The notes below the pieces were generated by a model. The model searched no databases. It worked only from the letters and a program-made list of their open reading frames with translations, and was not told where the DNA came from. Source: JACZQZ01 sp046756945 (lineage in GTDB: Bacteria; Pseudomonadota; Alphaproteobacteria; Rhodospirillales; 2-02-FULL-58-16). Taken from it: a stretch of DNA of 9,632 nucleotides. Numbering within the stretch: the first letter of the stretch is position 1; every line of letters starts with the position of its first letter. Position numbers and translations under genes: made by a program. The DNA is taken from NCBI GenBank assembly GCA_046756945.1, contig JBHHXI010000117.1, positions 1 to 9,632 of the forward strand, written 5' to 3'. Positions 7,896 through 9,632 of the stretch are shown piece by piece.

Positions 7896-9128
7896 TCCCG
7901 CGCCCCCTCCCCCGTCACGTTGATCGCCGTGTTCTGTGTGGCCGAGATCTTCGGCATGGCCGGCACCGCCGCCTTTCCGGCGCTGCTGCCCACCTTCATC
8001 GACACCTGGGCGCTGAGCAATACCGACGCCGGGTGGATCAACGGCATTTTCTATGCCGGCTATCTGTTCGCGGTCCCCGTTCTCGTCAGTCTCACCGACC
8101 GGGTGGCGCCCCGGCGGGTCTTCTTCCTGTGCACGGCGATCGCCGCGCTGGCCAACCTGGGCTTCGCCCTGGCGGCGGAGGGATTGTGGACGGCGCTGGC
8201 GTTTCGGCTGCTTGCCGGCGTCGGCCTCGCCGGGACCTACATGCCGGGCCTGAAACTGCTCGGCGACCACCTGCGAGACCTGGCCGCCGACAAGGACCAG
8301 AGCCGCGCGGTGGCGTTCTATACGTCAAGCTTCGGCATCGGCACCTCGCTGTCGTACTTCCTTGCCGGCGAGGTGGCGGCGGCGCTGGACTGGCGGTGGG
8401 CCTTCGGCCTCGCCGCCGCCGGTCCCGTCGTCGCCGCGGCGCTGATGGCCGCGATCCTGCCCCGGGAAGACCCGCTGGGCGCCCAGGTGCCCGACACCCA
8501 CCTTCTCGATTTCCGCCCGGTGCTGCGCTGCCGGGCGGTCATGGCCTACGTGCTGGCCTACACCGCCCATAATTTCGAACTGTTCGCCTTCCGCTCCTGG
8601 ATCGTCGCCTATCTGGTGTTCGCCGCCGCCACCGGCCCGGGCGCCATGACATGGAGCGCCACGGCCATTGCCGCCTTCGTCAATCTGCTCGGCCTTCCCG
8701 CCAGCGTGCTCGGCAACGAGCTGGCCCGGCGCATCGGCCGCCATCGCACCATCACCATCGTCATGCTGACCTCGGCGGTGCTCGCCGGGTTCCTCGGGTT
8801 CGCGGCGGGCGCGCCGTTCACCCTGGTCGTCGTTTTGTGCATGGTCTACGGGGTTACGGTGACGGGGGATTCTGCCGCCATCACCGCCGGCGTGGTCGGC
8901 GCCGCGCCGGCGGGCTACCGGGGCGCCACCATGGCGGTCCATTCCTGTATCGGATTCATCGGCGCCTTCGCCGGACCGCTGGCCTTCGGCGTGGTCCTCG
9001 ATCTGAGCGGAACCGGAGCCACGGGCGGCGAAACCATCCAGTCCTGGGGGCTGGCCTTCCTGTTCAGCGGCCTCGTCGTGGCCCTCGGCCCGGTGGCCCT
9101 GGCCGTGCTCGGCCGCGAAAAGTCCTGA
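7893..9128 (+). CDS. Major facilitator superfamily (MFS) transporter, substrate unknown
   Basis: This 411-residue inner-membrane protein has about twelve hydrophobic helices in two halves, separated by a polar central loop around residues 189-212 (REDPLGAQVPDTHLLDFRP). The loop between helices 2 and 3 carries a motif A-like LTDRVAPRRVF (Asp69, Arg70, Arg74, Arg75), and a second copy, NELARRIGRHR, lies between helices 8 and 9. Helix 4 has the family-like FRLLAGVGLAGTYMPGLKLLGD. The first helix starts at about residue 8, so no cleaved signal peptide is expected. No Shine-Dalgarno precedes the ATG and a -10-like box lies only six bases away, which suggests a leaderless message. The dioxygenase gene just upstream may hint at sulfur compounds, but this is weak. 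The gene is convergent with xerC, ten bases apart. Confidence 0.88.
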   Translation: MSRAPSPVTLIAVFCVAEIFGMAGTAAFPALLPTFIDTWALSNTDAGWINGIFYAGYLFAVPVLVSLTDRVAPRRVFFLCTAIAALANLGFALAAEGLWTALAFRLLAGVGLAGTYMPGLKLLGDHLRDLAADKDQSRAVAFYTSSFGIGTSLSYFLAGEVAAALDWRWAFGLAAAGPVVAAALMAAILPREDPLGAQVPDTHLLDFRPVLRCRAVMAYVLAYTAHNFELFAFRSWIVAYLVFAAATGPGAMTWSATAIAAFVNLLGLPASVLGNELARRIGRHRTITIVMLTSAVLAGFLGFAAGAPFTLVVVLCMVYGVTVTGDSAAITAGVVGAAPAGYRGATMAVHSCIGFIGAFAGPLAFGVVLDLSGTGATGGETIQSWGLAFLFSGLVVALGPVALAVLGREKS

Positions 9129-9138
9129 GCCGCCGTGG

Positions 9139-9632
9139 CTAACGCCGCCGGGCCCGCGGATGGGCCTTGCGGTAGACGGCCGTCAGGTGCCCCGCGTCGA
9201 CGGCGGTGTAGCGCTGGGTGGTCGACAACGAGGCGTGGCCGAGCAGTTCCTGGATGGTGCGCAGGTCGCCGCCGCCGGACAACAGGTGGGTGGCGAAACT
9301 GTGGCGCAGCGCGTGCGGCGTCGCCGTCTCCGGCAGGCCGAGGAGCGCCCTCAGGCGCCGCACCTGCCGCTGCACCACCCCCGGGTTCAGCCGTTTGCCG
9401 CGCACGCCCAAGAACAGCGGATCGTCGTCGCCCAAGGGGTAGGGACAGGCGGCGAGGTAGTCGTCGATGGCCCGCGCGACCATGGGCAGCACGGGCACCA
9501 TGCGCTGCTTGCCGCCCTTGCCGGTGATCACCATGGTCTCTCCCGCCTTCGCCGCCGGCGCGGCTTCGGTGGGCAGGCCCGCCTTCGCCGCCGGCGCGGC
9601 TTCGGTGGGCAGGCCCGCCGGCGCCTGGCCGC
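9139..9632 (-). CDS. xerC: Tyrosine recombinase XerC, C-terminal catalytic part (5' end outside window)
   Basis: The gene runs leftward and its frame stays open to the window edge, so only about the last 164 codons are seen. A Met at 9532-9534 is internal. The catalytic residues visible are Lys in ITGKGGKQR (9517-9519), His and Arg in PHALRHSFATHLL (9313-9315 and 9304-9306), His in LLGHASLSTTQ (9235-9237) and the nucleophile Tyr (9208-9210). The first catalytic Arg would lie just outside. LSGGGDLRTIQELLGHASLSTTQRYT and the short tail ending AHPRARRR are typical of chromosomal XerC, which with XerD resolves chromosome dimers at dif. A position after the suc-lpd cluster is familiar in alphaproteobacteria, so this is more likely the housekeeping recombinase than a mobile-element integrase. 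A 36-bp tandem repeat sits just before the catalytic lysine strand. Confidence 0.92.
   Translation of the reverse strand, partial: GQAPAGLPTEAAPAAKAGLPTEAAPAAKAGETMVITGKGGKQRMVPVLPMVARAIDDYLAACPYPLGDDDPLFLGVRGKRLNPGVVQRQVRRLRALLGLPETATPHALRHSFATHLLSGGGDLRTIQELLGHASLSTTQRYTAVDAGHLTAVYRKAHPRARRR
9542..9619 (-). repeat. 36-bp tandem repeat inside xerC (two copies plus six bases)
   Basis: The 36-base unit at 9542-9577 is repeated without a mismatch at 9578-9613, and six more bases match a third start (9614-9619). In the xerC frame it encodes a 12-residue unit, GLPTEAAPAAKA, twice. Each unit also holds a short inverted repeat (gccgc / gcggc). The duplication falls in the loop before the catalytic beta-hairpin ITGKGGKQR, where XerC proteins are normally short. 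Being a multiple of three, it keeps the frame. Perfect identity suggests a recent duplication, or an assembly artefact. Confidence 0.92.

Noticed and set aside
9139..9632. The tyrosine recombinase as an integrase of a genomic island
   Set aside because: Its motifs and AHPRA-type tail fit chromosomal XerC, there is no tRNA gene or attachment repeat nearby, and the suc-lpd-xerC neighbourhood is known in alphaproteobacteria.

Overview
This window reads as a chromosomal housekeeping region of a very GC-rich bacterium, most likely an alphaproteobacterium and possibly of the Rhodospirillales type. The placement rests on the gene order sucC-sucD-sucA-sucB-lpd followed by xerC, on an E2 component with one lipoyl domain and long Ala/Pro linkers, and on the strong G/C bias at third codon positions. 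The taxonomic placement is inference; there is no rRNA here to confirm it.

Positions 1-7017 hold one plus-strand cluster for the middle of the TCA cycle. It contains the 3' end of sucC (succinyl-CoA synthetase beta), complete sucD (alpha), sucA (2-oxoglutarate dehydrogenase E1), sucB (dihydrolipoyl succinyltransferase E2) and lpd (dihydrolipoyl dehydrogenase E3). Together E1, E2 and E3 turn 2-oxoglutarate into succinyl-CoA and NADH, and SucCD then converts succinyl-CoA to succinate with formation of a nucleoside triphosphate. sucC and sucD overlap by one base. A 93-base spacer with a perfect hairpin separates sucCD from sucA. The later gaps are about 40 bases, so the cluster looks like one operon.

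Positions 7018-7892 carry a 203-base spacer without a convincing terminator or promoter, then a cupin-fold thiol (cysteine-type) dioxygenase with a strong ribosome binding site, then a 111-base spacer with a stem-loop and an inverted repeat. Positions 7893-9128 encode a 12-helix MFS transporter. A -10-like box lies six bases before its ATG and there is no visible Shine-Dalgarno, so it may be leaderless. Convergent to it, from 9139 to the window end on the minus strand, is the C-terminal catalytic part of a XerC-type tyrosine recombinase.

Most of the window is ordinary metabolism, and I see no convincing new multi-gene system. The points worth a second look are these: a cluster of perfect GC hairpins inside the sucA coding sequence that encodes an added Gly/Pro linker; a 36-bp in-frame tandem repeat in xerC just before the catalytic beta-hairpin; the possible leaderless start and operator of the MFS gene; and a thiol dioxygenase next to succinyl-CoA synthetase, an enzyme known in another bacterium to activate a sulfinate produced by such dioxygenases.
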